Shown here piece by piece: positions 49,003-61,233 of a stretch of DNA of 64,000 nt. The DNA lies in NCBI RefSeq assembly GCF_022201045.2, contig NC_068556.1:24285501-24349500 (forward strand). The letters run 5' to 3'. The position numbers and the translations under genes are program-made. The notes under the pieces were generated by a model, which was not told the origin of the DNA, searched no databases, and saw nothing but the letters and a program-made list of their open reading frames with translations. Within the stretch, counting starts at the first letter, position 1; each line of letters begins with the position of its first letter. Source of the DNA: Citrus sinensis (taxonomy: Eukaryota > Streptophyta > Magnoliopsida > Sapindales > Rutaceae).

Positions 49003-51857
49003 TTAGACACGGATCTGGGATCTTGCAGCAAAGCGTAAGCATTTCTTTCGACCAGTTTTGCTAAGTGCACAAACACAATTCTCAAGAAGCTCGTAGTCCT
49101 CCTCCCAGAATAGCAAAGATGCCTTGGCTGGGTTCTCCAAAAGCATCTTTGAGGTTAAGTAACCAGCAATTGTCCATGTTTGGTGAAGCCGGGATTGCTT
49201 GCCTATAAACCTCCCACTTTGTGTGTCATAATACTCAGGCCACTGATCCACTGACAGCCTCTTTTCCGCCATTGCAACTGCCTTTTCTGCTAACTCCGGC
49301 CTTCCCATCTTGATGCAGGCCAAGGTGAACTAGAATATCAATCAGCAAATACATCAGTGAATATCCAAAATCATATTTGAACCAAACCTAATTAATGTGT
49401 AATCATTTCTTTTATTGATAGTTAAAAAAAAAAAAAAGGAAAAGGATACTTGAAGAACTTTAATCCCTACCTGCCATAAGAGTGTTGGCCAAGATCCACC
49501 ATTGTGATATGACCATGGACTGCATGCAATCAAGGCTATGTGTTAATAAATTTATTCAAATGAAAAGGTAAGGGTGTTATAAAGCACAAAACAAGAGCCT
49601 CACGTGTTCTTTGGGTCACCGCCAGTGATTATTCGCCATTCCTCGTACTCCAAAGCAGGGTAACAGATCTTAAGAGGCATATGAGCAACAAGATCATCCC
49701 ACTTAGCCTCAATTAAATTCAGAATACCCTCATTCTGTCTTGCGGTACCCAAAGAAGAAACAATGGCCCAAAGATTTCCAAGAGTGAAGAATCTAAAATC
49801 CATGTGACCTGGTTCTAGATTGCCAATAAGATAGCCACCTTCATTAGGTATCCAATCTACAAGCCATGAAGGAATTTGATCTGGATAGATGTTGAACTTG
49901 TTGATGGCATCCACAGAGTATTCTTCAGTCTTGTAACGATAGATCTCATTGATTTTCATCATATCCACCCAATAGTACTCTCTGACATGAAATGAGAGTG
50001 CACTAAGTCTGTTATTTATTGCAGCTACCAGGTTCTTAGTTCCATCATTGACAATGAGCATCTCACGAGAGCAGCGTAATGCCGAATAGAATAATGACTG
50101 TAAAATCAGATGCGTCAAGCAAATCACAAAATAAACTAGAGGCAAACAAACATAAACAAATCACAAACACAGGAGAATTTGAAAAAATCAATCAAGTGAA
50201 GATGGTAGGCAAAATTAGTTAAGTAACTAATTTTTTCCTATTCTTCCCAAAATAATCAAAAGTTAACAACAAAAGCATTGGCATCAACCTCATGTTGTCA
50301 GATAAATGGAAAAGACATTTATCACAGCAAAATCTGAGTATTCGACTTACTTGGATTTCAAGAGGGTGTCCATGAATACCCATGCGTCTATCAATCATGC
50401 AGGAACCATCAGTGACTAACAGAGAAGGAAACATATCGAATCCATCAGTTAGACAAAGATTAAGGATCAGTCTTATGCCTGTTTGGACGTCCACCCTCTC
50501 CTGCAATGCATAGTCACCGGTGATCTTTCCGTAAGCTCTCAACAAAATGATCCACCATAACCCTATCAATGAGATCAACATCTCAATCAAATTCCAAGTA
50601 TGCTATTAAAAGAAACTCTAAAAAACTACAGTATTCTAATTTGGGAATACACTGGATTAATATCTAGACATGCAGAATGTCCACAATGATGAAAACTTTC
50701 CAGCAACATTAGCCATAGACAAACTACTGGTTATCAAACAGTGTACAGTATATGGAACATTGCATTATCTTACCAGAATCAACAGGGGCAACACGACCAA
50801 TGGCTGATTCTCCAAAATCAGGATCTAAAACCTCTTCAAGTGTTCCATCGCCTCCATCAAGAGGCACAGTTCTAACTTTGAAACTTGCTGGCATCAAGCC
50901 TTGGCCAGGACTATAGCAGTCCACAGTCTTCTCCCAACTCTGGAATCAATCAAGGAAATATTTGATAAATTAAAAGTTAGAAGAAATGCCAATGCCCATG
51001 TAGAAAGCAAAGCCAACATCTCAATGGTTAATATCCCAACACAACATTAGGTTTAGATCATAAGTTACCTGTAATTGCAATGTGTGAAGAAGAAAATTCT
51101 TGACAATCTCCCCTTCTCCATTGAGCAAAAAAGCAAGTGCAGAAGGTACAAAATCACGAATAAACACTTGATCATAATTCAGAGGTTGCTTGTCTGCGGG
51201 ATTATTGGCTGCAACTGTCCCCACCGGATTCCCACAATAATTAACAACCGCATCCCGAAGCAACTTCCAAGCCTCCTTCTCAATATTCGATGCCTCACTC
51301 TCAGTTTCAACATTCTCATTCAGATCCTTCAAAATATCCAAATTTACACCTGACCCATTAACCTGTACCCTACTCTCATCTTCTTTCACTACCTCATTTC
51401 CATTTTCAATCTTTTCAATCACAAATGGCTTCACATTCAAACCACCTTGAATGTAAATACTCTCAAATCCCTTCTCACTAACATGGCTATCAATAGACGT
51501 GGAGTGGTTCCTAAAATCCGACGCTACGTGGGGAATTACTAAAATACCCCTGCTACTATCTTTATTTACACCGAGCTTATTCTTACCTAAGATCTTAGAT
51601 TCACCCCAATTCGAACCAGAGGCAAAAAAAGCCCTCCGGTTCAAATCAATTACACCCTTCTTATGCCCTATAACCTTACACTTGGCATCATTATAACAAC
51701 TAAGCTTCGATTTTGAATGTAATTTCGACGAATTGTTTACAATTTTATGATTTGATCTTATATGAGAAACTCCAAATATTGAAGAGATTCTATAACCAAT
51801 CAAGATTCTACAACAGGGTTTCATTGTTGAGATTCCAATACAGCTACTAGTATTCAT
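49003..51857 (-). CDS. INVC-like: Alkaline/neutral invertase (GH100), A/N-INVC-like
   Basis: Six exons in phase: 51857-51069, 50939-50774, 50562-50351, 50097-49604, 49519-49471 and 49329-49003, giving 678 residues. It cleaves sucrose to glucose and fructose at neutral pH. The ~200-residue N-terminal extension starts [20 protein letters not shown], is basic and Ser-rich, and matches my memory of Arabidopsis At3g06500 (mitochondrial A/N-InvC), so an organellar location is likely. The catalytic domain has [87 protein letters not shown] and [16 protein letters not shown], all GH100 hallmarks. Exon 5 is only 49 bp. The frame is intact. A 5' UTR intron (about 51879-52038) is suggested by a GTAAGTAAAG donor. 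Confidence 0.95.
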
Positions 51858-52120
51858 TTTTTTTCCTTTTAAATACAGCTATCTCAATTATAAATTATAA
51901 TTAAGCTATTAACTAAAATGGTATTTATTTTTTTTTATATACACAAGGCTCTGCTAATTCTAAAATATTAAAAACGAAGGGAGAAAAAAGAAGCTAAAAA
52001 TGAAATGAAATAAAAATCGAATTAAAACCTTTACTTACAATTAGAGAAACGACTTTGAAGATTCAGCTTGTGAGAGAATGTGTGAAGATTTGGGAGATAT
52101 TGGTGGCGCTGCTCCAACGG

Positions 52121-52130
52121 GAATTTATAG
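52121..52130 (-). promoter_or_regulatory. TATA box of the invertase gene
   Basis: Minus-strand CTATAAATTC lies ~265 bp upstream of the ATG. With the inferred leader intron of ~160 bp the spliced leader would be ~75 nt. The position is good; the function is inferred. Confidence 0.45.
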
Positions 52131-52296
52131 GCAGCGTAAAGTGAAAGTTCGTGGATGATTCGGACGATACGTATTTACATTTTTGTCCCTGCACGTGCAA
52201 ATGGTTTGGATGATGTTGAGATCGAATTCTCAGTCTGTCCTTGAAGAATGAGTTTATTACCAGTTTACCACCACGTTTTTTGGGGACATTTTGACG

Positions 52297-52323
52297 TGTA
52301 TATATATATATATATATATATAT
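52297..52323. repeat. (TA)n microsatellite
   Basis: About 13 TA units sit just upstream of the invertase promoter. The length is likely polymorphic. Confidence 0.9.
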
Positions 52324-52568
52324 TTTAAAGAAATATGGAAAAAATATACATTTTTTTAGTTTGTCTTGTTTAATATACTTAGTTCAAGAATTAAAATACT
52401 TATAGTACAAAGAAAGTTATGTTTAATTTTTAATATATAACTGAAAAGGATAAATTTATTTAATTTTTCCCTCAAGAATTATTTAAACAAGCAACTCTTT
52501 GAGAGAATTCAATTTTTTAGAGATTAATATTTAGAATTAGAAAATTATTGAGATATTATCTATATTAA

Positions 52569-52709
52569 GGATCAGGCTACGGTGCAACTGTGACACCGTG
52601 CCACAGTTGCATCTAGCCGTTGGATGCAGTTAGAGTGGTGGGGTCCACTGGCATCCAACGGCTAGATGCAACTGTGGTACGGTGCCACAGTTGCACCTAA
52701 GGTTCTCCC
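52569..52709. mobile_element. Compact MITE, a hairpin with nested hairpins, 9-bp target duplication
   Basis: A 141-bp element is flanked by a perfect 9-bp duplication, CTATATTAA (52560-52568 and 52710-52718). Arms of ~45 bp are near-perfect inverse copies (GTGCAACTGTG...CATCTAGCCGTTGGATGC and its complement) around a ~23-bp spacer. Each arm also folds on itself (TGCAACTGTG against CACAGTTGCA). The 9-bp duplication suggests Mutator-like mobilisation. GC content is far above the flanks. Confidence 0.85.
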
Positions 52710-53112
52710 CTATATTAACTATGTAATATTACAATAAAGATATTTGAAAAAAAATGGATTAAATATGTATTTTAAATGTTTAAAATAAATTATTCTCTTT
52801 CACACGCGAGGGGCTTGAACTATTCAAAATTTGTTAAATTTTAGCTTTTGTACCGAAGAATTTTAAACGTCAAAAAATAAATCTAAATACAATTTTTATT
52901 TACAACGAATTCAAATATGACTTCTCTTTTTGCTTTTGTTGAACAAGTCACGCAAGCATCGTTCCAAATACCTAAAGCGGGTCCGTCAGAAAAGAGGGTA
53001 AAATCGTCTTATCATTTTTACATTTACGAATGGATCAGATTGGTCGGTTGAGTCTCTAGTATTCCGGTCTTAAATAAATGTGCAAAAATCGAGAAAGCAA
53101 CATTTTTTAAAA

Positions 53113-53314
53113 GAGTAATGATACAGCCACAAACTCTTGTACAAATTTATTTTGTACAAACTGATGTGGCATTAATTCATTGGTTGAATGAAAATATAAA
53201 ATAATAAAAATAAATCATGTGGGCCAAGTAATATTTAATTCAATCAATGTTATCATGCCACATCAGTTTGTACAAAATAAGTTTGTACAAGAGTTTGTGG
53301 CTATATCATTACTC
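53113..53314. mobile_element. Inverted-repeat MITE with ~75-bp arms (hAT-like duplication)
   Basis: Left arm GAGTAATGATACAGCCACAA and right arm complement GAGTAATGATATAGCCACAA extend inward through TTGTACAAA and TTTGTACAAACTGATGTGG for ~75 bp, then a short AT loop. Flanks are TTTTAAAA and TTTTGAAA, an 8-bp duplication with one mismatch, as expected for hAT elements. It has no ORF. Confidence 0.8.
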
Positions 53315-53962
53315 TTTTGAAAAAGGACATTTAAGAGAAGCAACGATACATGTATTTACACGTGTAAATTTATGATTGGTTCGAAAACTAACAGCTACGA
53401 CATCAGAGGAATCAAGTGTTTTTGGCTAATACGACACCGTAGTTCTATTGCGCATGTTTCCAAAAGGCTAAAATATCTCCAAAAGATATCTCTTCGTTGT
53501 TCGAAATATCGCGATATCGTGAACTGATATTTTGCTTTTGTTGGTGTATGCCGTGCATGAATGTCCGTTGGAGTCAATTAAATGGCCCAGTTGATACTTT
53601 TGGGCCAAAATGAATCCTAATAACTATCCCATTGGGGTTCATACCAAATAGTAATCGAATAGAAGCCCATTTAAGACCTTCCCATGGGCTATTTAATTAC
53701 GAGGGTTTATAAAAATATAATTCAATCATGATGTTACAGTAAAAGACTTTCATATCTTATCTTTTCCTTTCTAAAAATGACGTTGATAATAAAAGAATTA
53801 ATCTCAAATCGATTTTTTTAGTCACGACCTTCCTTGAATTTGGATTCAGATGGTCAATAAAATAAATAAAAAAATCTGTTTGAAACTTAGTCAAGTCTCT
53901 GAGGTTACTTTCATATAATCATATCTTATCTTATATCTTGTATCAAATTTTTATCTCCTTAA

Positions 53963-54093
53963 GAGTAATGATAAATATCTGAAATTTCATCTGAAATGAT
54001 GTATCGTTTATTGAGTGGCTGATAGTTTTTTATAAGATTTAAGTGAATTGATTTTATTATATTACCAAACAATTGATAAATGCTATATCATTT
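53963..54093. repeat. Degenerate relative of the 53113 MITE
   Basis: It begins GAGTAATGATAAATATCTG and ends GCTATATCATT, the same termini as the element 850 bp upstream, but the interior and arms have diverged. No target duplication was found. Confidence 0.45.
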
Positions 54094-54119
54094 AGAGACC
54101 AAATAGTATTTTGCGCCCA

Positions 54120-54256
54120 AAAGTGTAGCCGAGCTTTTTTCTAAGTAATTGTATTTAACTGGTCACCCAAGTTTGAATCTTGAGAGAGGTAAAGGACTAT
54201 AAAATGAATATAGGCTTTACCTACTCCCTCGCCCCTCCTTTAAAAAAAATAATAAT
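54120..54256 (+). repeat. SINE-like sequence
   Basis: It carries a tRNA B-box-like AAGTTTGAATCTTGAG and ends in CTCCTTTAAAAAAAATAATAAT, an A-rich tail. The A-box part is weak. The layout suggests an old tRNA-derived SINE, but no flanking duplication was identified. Confidence 0.35.
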
Positions 54257-56150
54257 TGTCATGTTAAAATAAAAAATTTGAGATGTGTAGTGCTACTCAT
54301 CTTCTGAATTTTAATAAACCCATTATATGAGTCAATAATTTTCACTTAATCGCCATCTTTGATATCGTAAGCAATGATCTATTTTCTCACTCACCGGATG
54401 CATTGCTTGACTAGTGTTTTTCTAGGCATTAAACTTTAAATAATGGTTTTAGTAGTTGTCGAGGTCTAGGCCGCTAATCTAACTATATATATAAATAATT
54501 TTCAGAACAACTTTAGGATAGTGATCAATTAAGCAATAGCATTGAGTTTTTTATTCAATCGTGGATGACTTTATAGTGCTAATTAATCAATTGTGTCGAG
54601 GGCGTGCATTTCATGTATTAAGAATTTATGTTAAATCATGCTATTAATGCCTTTAAAATAAATTAATTTATGTCACAAAAATGTCTTACAAGTTACTAGT
54701 CTTAGTTTACCGGAGTGAGTAGATTGCGGGCTTGTGGCTTGAGATATACATATTCAATTGATCTTCAATAATAAAAAGATTAATTAAAAAATGTCTCATC
54801 AATAATCCTTAGATTCAGGCTCTTCAGAAAAAAAAAAAATCTTAAAATAGAAACGTTTACTGTTTTTGAAATATGTATATGATTCGAAGCTATACTGTAA
54901 CTACTAGTTGTGAATGGATGATAAATTGTAATAAGTCAAAATAGTTCACATTTAAAGCTATACACACGTCTTTGATAGAGAATGACTTATTTAAACATTT
55001 TTTTTAAAATATTATGTTACAGTCCATTCATATTTATAATAAAATATTTGATAAACATTATTAAGAAAAATTTCAATAATGGCATATGCCCGATGTCTAA
55101 GCTTAATAATTAGAAGAAAATCTTCTTTAAAATACACACAAGAGACTTAAATCCCTATTCATTTGCATGGAAATGGAAGTGTTCTAGCTCCCGGTTGTAA
55201 GGGTTAGCCAACTAACATTAATTATTTAGGTGGTGTGTTTGCACACCACGTTCCATCAATAGAAAATTGTATTCAATTTGACATGGCCTTTCTAATAACT
55301 CTCAAAATATAACTTATTATGAGTTATCATTCTATTCTTACCACACATTTTCCTTCTTAATTTTAAATCAACAATCACTTTCTTGACTCATAATAATCAT
55401 CTAAATAATTCCAGCTCCGGATCCTGGCTATGTTAAATCACTTCCAATGCCTAACCATGCAAATCAAGTAAAATAAACTTTTGCGTGCTCACTATATTTA
55501 TAGACACAAACCTAAACAATGAGTCCCATGGGCAATCTAACTTCGATTAAGCATTTGATGTTATGAACGCAATTAATTAGGAAGATGGAACATCAAGTAA
55601 CACATCACCAAGCACATTGTATCAAGTGATCATCAATGGTGGATCACTAAAGCCTAGTGCAAATATCGCTTTAACGTACGTTTTGAGGCCAAAAAGAATT
55701 GTACTGTTTCGAACGTAAAATATAAAGTTCATAGTTTGGTCTCTTTTATACCAAATCCGGCCAGCTGAGATCAAAGAACTTGCATTCTTCAATGCTTCGT
55801 CATATAAATTAGCAGCTAACTAATATTCACATACACAAGCATCTAATTATTATGGAACTCTAGATGAGGAATCTTTCAATTCCACATTCAGTAAGATATC
55901 AACAAGTTGTATACTTAATCGTATTCGTCAATTAATTTGAGATGTGTTAGGCTCCGTTGTACATAGACATGGTAACTCCATTGTATTGATGTTCGCACGC
56001 TTTAAAATACAGATTTAGACTCGATAAGCAACTAACTGATTTAATCAATGCTATATTATAGCTAGATGGATCTAACCGGCTACCGTTCAATATAAATTAA
56101 CAATGTCACGGGTAGATCATATGATGAAGCTGAAAATTTAATCCTTTAAC
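54257..56150. other. Intergenic, no gene seen
   Basis: AT-rich with no supported ORF or repeat border. Confidence 0.4.
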
Positions 56151-56154
56151 TCAT

Positions 56155-56341
56155 GTTTGGTTGGAAAAATGGTAGGAGAAGAAATGAATGGAAAGAAAAG
56201 AAGGGGAGAAAAAATGAGTGAAAAAGAAAGTTAATTTCATTTTTATTGTTTAGATGGACAAAGAATTTATTTTTTTCATTTATTTTTTCCCCTCTTCTCT
56301 TCTTTCTTCTCCTTATATTTTTTTTCGAACCAAACATACCA
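56155..56341. mobile_element. Small MITE: purine-rich half facing pyrimidine-rich half
   Basis: The termini ATGTTTGGTTGGAAAAA and TTTTTCGAACCAAACAT are inverted copies. The left half is G/A-rich on the plus strand and the right half C/T-rich, so the whole can fold back. TTAA lies near both borders, which would fit a 3-bp TAA duplication as in PIF/Harbinger elements, but this is not decisive. Confidence 0.55.
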
Positions 56342-57600
56342 TTAAGAGACAGAAAAATTAAAATGTATAACGTCAATCATGTCAAACCTGCCCATCAAAA
56401 TTAATTTCCTGACATGAATAAGCACAATATCCAAAAACAAAAACTATGTTCTTACTTTGTTACTTATAACAAAACTCCCACACGAGCACTTACTTTATTT
56501 TTTACGGGTCCGAAATTTCTTCTATCCTTTTTCGGCCATGTTTCATTAATTGAAAGGGATGACACCAAAAACTCTCTTCAATTATTAAACATGCACCCAA
56601 AATTTCTAGATTCACAGCTTGTCAAAAATGGTACATGTAAAGCGATGTATCATATGCACTATTAATTTAGCCATCACCTCGCTTTCAATACAAAAATTTC
56701 ACGCAACGTTAAAATGAGAATTGAGAAGGATGTTGATACGTCAATTGGCATAAAGTGGTAGTAAAAGGGGAAGAATAAAGTACAGTTTCTAGCAAATGTG
56801 TCATCACATTTACTAAATTTTGATCCAAATTTATGTACAAACAAATTCGTTTCGGTGCACAATCAAGTGGGTTCATTTCTTTATCTTTAGTTTTACATGT
56901 TTTTTTTTTTTCTAAGATCACCATTTGCCTATCTTTAGTAAACCACCCTATGGTTTTAAATATTTTATCTACATGTATAAATATACGTAAAAATGTAAAT
57001 CTTCGAATTAAATCTAATAACAAATGACATATGTAATGATGTAAAGTAAGTTGGAGGACTAACGTTTTAAACATGATTCACGTGTTGTGTAAAAATATCC
57101 AAAACACCAAATGGTACATATAATTATGTGTGATAATTATTTTTTTTCATGACCAAACACGTGGATTCAATTATAAGCTACAACAATGAATAGTCCAAAA
57201 CAAGTGGATAGATAAAAGCCAATGAATAGTCCAAAATGAATTGAGAATTAAAGTTATTGGTCCAATTTTAACATTTAGCATGAGATAAAAATCACTTTTT
57301 ATCTCCTTTTAGGGTATGCATGCATTCATCGTCTTCAAAAGTTGAATTATTATATAGACTGGCACAGCCATAAAGATTGGTATCTACTTTTTGGAGTGGA
57401 TATTCAGATATTTAAAATACAATAATAATTGAGATTGTAATAATTAAATTTCAATTATAATCTATTATATATATTAAATAATAAATTTTATATCTAAGAA
57501 AATTAATATTTTAACATTCATTAAATAAATTTCACCGTATTAATCGAAACTCAAGGTAGGACTTGATTGTTGGGATCATAGAATTACTCTATAAAAAATA
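56342..57600. other. Intergenic, no gene seen
   Basis: ORFs at 56414-56665 and 56709-57074 have no domain. Nothing else is recognised. Confidence 0.4.
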
Positions 57601-57609
57601 TAAATTCAA

Positions 57610-57722
57610 GGATCACCTTATGTTACGTTAAACGTAACATACACACACTCACAGCAACAATAACAGACTAAATTAATACTGTTGTTGTGAGTGCGTGTAT
57701 GTAACGTAACGTAGCACCGGCC
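57610..57722. mobile_element. Foldback MITE with 9-bp target duplication
   Basis: A 113-bp element sits between perfect copies of TAAATTCAA (57601-57609 and 57723-57731). Arms are inverted (ACATACACACACTCACAGCA against its complement with TGTTGTGAGTGCGTGTATGT). The left end also contains a nested palindrome, GTTACGTTAAACGTAAC. Both this element and the one at 52569 start GGATCA and leave 9-bp duplications, suggesting the same transposase class. Confidence 0.8.
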
Positions 57723-58033
57723 TAAATTCAAACTCTTTGTTAAGCGTGTGAAGCAGTTGAACTAAATAGTCCCGCGAACAGTATTACAGCGTCGTTTCAA
57801 AAGACTTAGCATCCACATTTAAGCCTAAGAGATAAATCCATGAATGAAAGAATAGAGTAAGCAACCTCGATCGCTACGCTACAAACTTCTAAATATATAT
57901 GTACTAAAAACTGCAGCGAAAAGACAATTTGGTCACACCGTCGTGGCAATAACTGCTGAAACTACACAAATCAATCAAACAACACTCTGCGTGATAATAT
58001 CTACTGAGGGTACACGAATAAGAATAACATAAG

Positions 58034-58647
58034 GGGTAATTTTTAAAAACCTCCCCTGAGGTTTGGACTTGTTGCAAGTAGATGGTGAGAATCTGTTTAT
58101 TTGTAAAAAACCCCCTACCGTCAGTTAACTTTAACATTGACCGTTAGTTGACTGTGTAAAGACAATATTACCCTCAACAACAATTTGTAGACGGAAATAA
58201 CTAAAAAAAAATTAAAATTGTTGGCGCGAAAAACACAAACCCTATTTTTTGACAATTTTATCCTTGTCAATTCCAAAAATTTACAATATCATAAGTAAAG
58301 ATTATAACTATTTCATTTTCAAGTTTTTAATTTTATCTTTTTTGTTGAAACTTTAAGAAAATATCAATCATTTAAAAAGAATTTTTAAAATTTTAAATTT
58401 TATCTTTCTTGTAGGAACTTTAAGAAAATATCAATAATTTAAAGAGGATAAAATAGCCAACAATTTTAATTTTTTTTTAGTTATTTCCGTCTACAAATTA
58501 TTGTTAAGGGTAATATTGTCTTTGCATAGTCAACTAACGGTCAATGTTAAAATTAACTGATGGTAGAAAATTTTTTATAAATAAATCAATTTTCGCCATC
58601 TACTTGCAACAAGTCTAAACCTCAGGGGAGGTTTTTAAAAATTACCC
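58034..58647 (-). mobile_element. Long-TIR Mutator-like MITE, copy 2
   Basis: 614 bp, the reverse-oriented sibling of 33963-34592. Arms of ~190 bp (58034-58224 and 58458-58647) run from GGGTAATTTTTAAAAACCTC to TTAAAATTGTTGG. The flanks ATAACATAAG (58024-58033) and ATAACATCAG (58648-58657) are a 10-bp duplication with one mismatch. The interior carries a doubled phrase AACTTTAAGAAAATATCAAT. It has no coding capacity. Confidence 0.88.
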
Positions 58648-61233
58648 ATAACATCAGCCACGCGTACGAGATATATATATATATTTTTATTTCCTCCTAT
58701 GCAAAGCGAAGCTTTTCTCCCGTCCCATGTACGCTCATAGTCATCATAAGACGGAGAAACATGACAACTGCTTACAGCCGTCCACATATACGTCGATGCT
58801 ACGTCGGATTCTCGCGCGGGCCCCAGCATGTTGACCGGGTGAAGTCGTGGTCGTTATGAGGCGGTATGGGCATGGGCATCCACTAGAAGAAGATTGTCAG
58901 TGATTGGAGTTTTGTAAGTTTGAATAGGAGATGGAAAATATTTAGAAACGTGGCTCAAAGACAGTTGTCTTTCGCAATTTTGTGGACTACAGCTCGACAT
59001 TCTTTTCGTACCTCCACACACAAAAATAACTCTTCCCATCTAAAACAAATTATGCACATTCTTTTTAATTATTTATTTTTTGATAAATTACACACATTCT
59101 TTTCAGCCAAGTAATCCTTTTTATTAATTAATAATCTTATAAGTAAATCTACTCAAATTACTTTTTATCTCAATTAATTTTTAAAAATGAGTCTAGTGAT
59201 AGCCTAGATCTCTATAATCATAATATACAATCTCATACTTTATCAAGTTGTGACTTAGAATTATGCGCCTAGCCACCCACTACATATAATATAATAAATA
59301 AACTCCTTATGTAAAATCAAATTAACATGATACGGCATCTTAAGATGAAGATTAATGTGGCCAAAGAACTCTTTTTTTTTTTTTTAATTAAAAAAAATTT
59401 ACTCGAGACTTGAATCCTCTGTATTATAGATAAAAAAAAATAAAGTGCCAACCAAATTGAAGAAAGAACTCTCGTTTCAAGAAAAGGACACGGGTGATTA
59501 TGATTTATGACAGAGACTATAACCTATGGTAAAATGAATTGCTTTCTTTTTTCGGAATTATAGTGAAATGAATTAATAAAAAGAAAATACACAGACACGT
59601 GTACAAGCGAGAATGAAAGGTTGTGCACATGCATTAATACGTGGGTGGTGGTGTAAGTGTTACGTGGTCGTATTGCATAGAGGGGTTTTTTCATTTTCAA
59701 GAGTTGCGGCTGGTGGTGAGTGTTTCAGTCCAGGAAGCCTAACCAAACTCCCACCCAATTAGCGTTCGCATTAGCAGCATTAGCTGTTAACCAAATCCTT
59801 TTGTTTTAATACAAATCTTTTTGACGCAACACGTGGCACCTCCTCAACATACTTCTTATTTGGGACCACTTTGATGGCTTCTCTTATAGGCGCGCGGCCT
59901 TCAAAGATTCCCTCCGCCGCCACGCTTCTCTCTCCCACCTCTCTCAGTCTCTCCAAACTACGCTACTATTCCATCACGTGGGAGTCACATTTTCAGTCTT
60001 TGATCTTTAACTTCCACAAATCAGTATTTGATCTATTTGAAAATGAAATTAACCACAAATTATCAATCAAGCACGAATTTAAGTCCTAAATAACTACTCT
60101 TATCGATTGTGTGAGTTCACATTGTCGTTTGGGATTTATATATCTTTGTTTATCAATTATTCTAATTTTGTTAAATCTTGAAATGGAACTAATAAAAATA
60201 TTTGATCCACTTTTACATTTCAACTAATGTATATTAATTATAATGGATGTTAGCTAGTTGATTTGCTTAGCTCATAAAACCTTTTAAAATAAAATTAGTT
60301 AACGTCCCTCTAAAAAAAAATTAATATTAACAATTACTCACGGTTTACACTGCTTGTTACTTTGTTAGGAAGTGATTCTTTTTAAAATAGTTATTGATTA
60401 AAAACCACGACATATAATTCCAGATATAATCGAAGAAAAGGAGGGTTTGAGAGCACAGTATATATACAAATTTTATTAATTATACTACCTTTAGAAAAAC
60501 ATGGACTACTTGTATAGGATGATTATGTGAAGTTTGTCTGGTTTAATGGGGTTAATCTTAAGCAAAATGTCCGTACGATGATGAACAAAGGAATGTAAAG
60601 ATTGGGATCGTACTTAAGTGGCAACAAGCATCAATAATGATCTAACATGATAAGATTCATCTTTTTAAACAAGTTAAGTCCCTAATGGCCAACTTAACCC
60701 ATAAGTTGATGAATCCTAAAGCGCCACGTCTCCCAAAAACATTAATTACTTGTAATTAATTTGATCACTTTTTGCGTTCTAGAAACAAGACAATAATAAT
60801 TTTGGAACCTCTTCACTCTCTACAAACAGGTTCACGCCCCATGGACAATTGTTTCAAAAGTAGCATGACTTAGATTACACTATATTCTAATCATAACGCT
60901 TAGAATAATGACTTGTAATTATAATATTGTGGAACCAAATAATTCACATCTTTATTATTTTATTAATATTAATAGTAAAATTATCTCCAAAGACATGCTC
61001 CTATATTGCAATCACTTGCTTGAAAAAGTAAAAAAAAAAAAAAAAAAAAACTACTACTACCGGGTCAATGTCAATGTATATCAAAGAATGAGATTAAAAA
61101 TCTCAAATTACAAATTTATCCCCCACCCACAAAAAAAAAAAAAAAAGGAAAAAGAAAAAAATTACAGATCGTAGAAATTCATATGTCCTAAAGCTTATCT
61201 TGTTCCCGTTTCATAAGTTTTTCTTCTCCCTTT
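58648..61233. other. Intergenic, with a GC-richer block and an orphan transit-peptide-like ORF
   Basis: 58720-58890 is GC-richer and lacks an ORF of note. At 59874 an ATG opens MASLIGARPSKIPSAATLLS followed by Ser/Leu-rich residues, like an organelle targeting peptide. After ~35 codons it dissolves into AT-rich sequence and stops at 60089, so it may be a captured or decayed first exon. A ~20-bp poly-A lies near 61031-61050. Confidence 0.3.

Noticed and set aside
56414..57074. ORFs of 83 and 121 codons on opposite strands
   Set aside because: No domain; typical chance ORFs in intergenic DNA.
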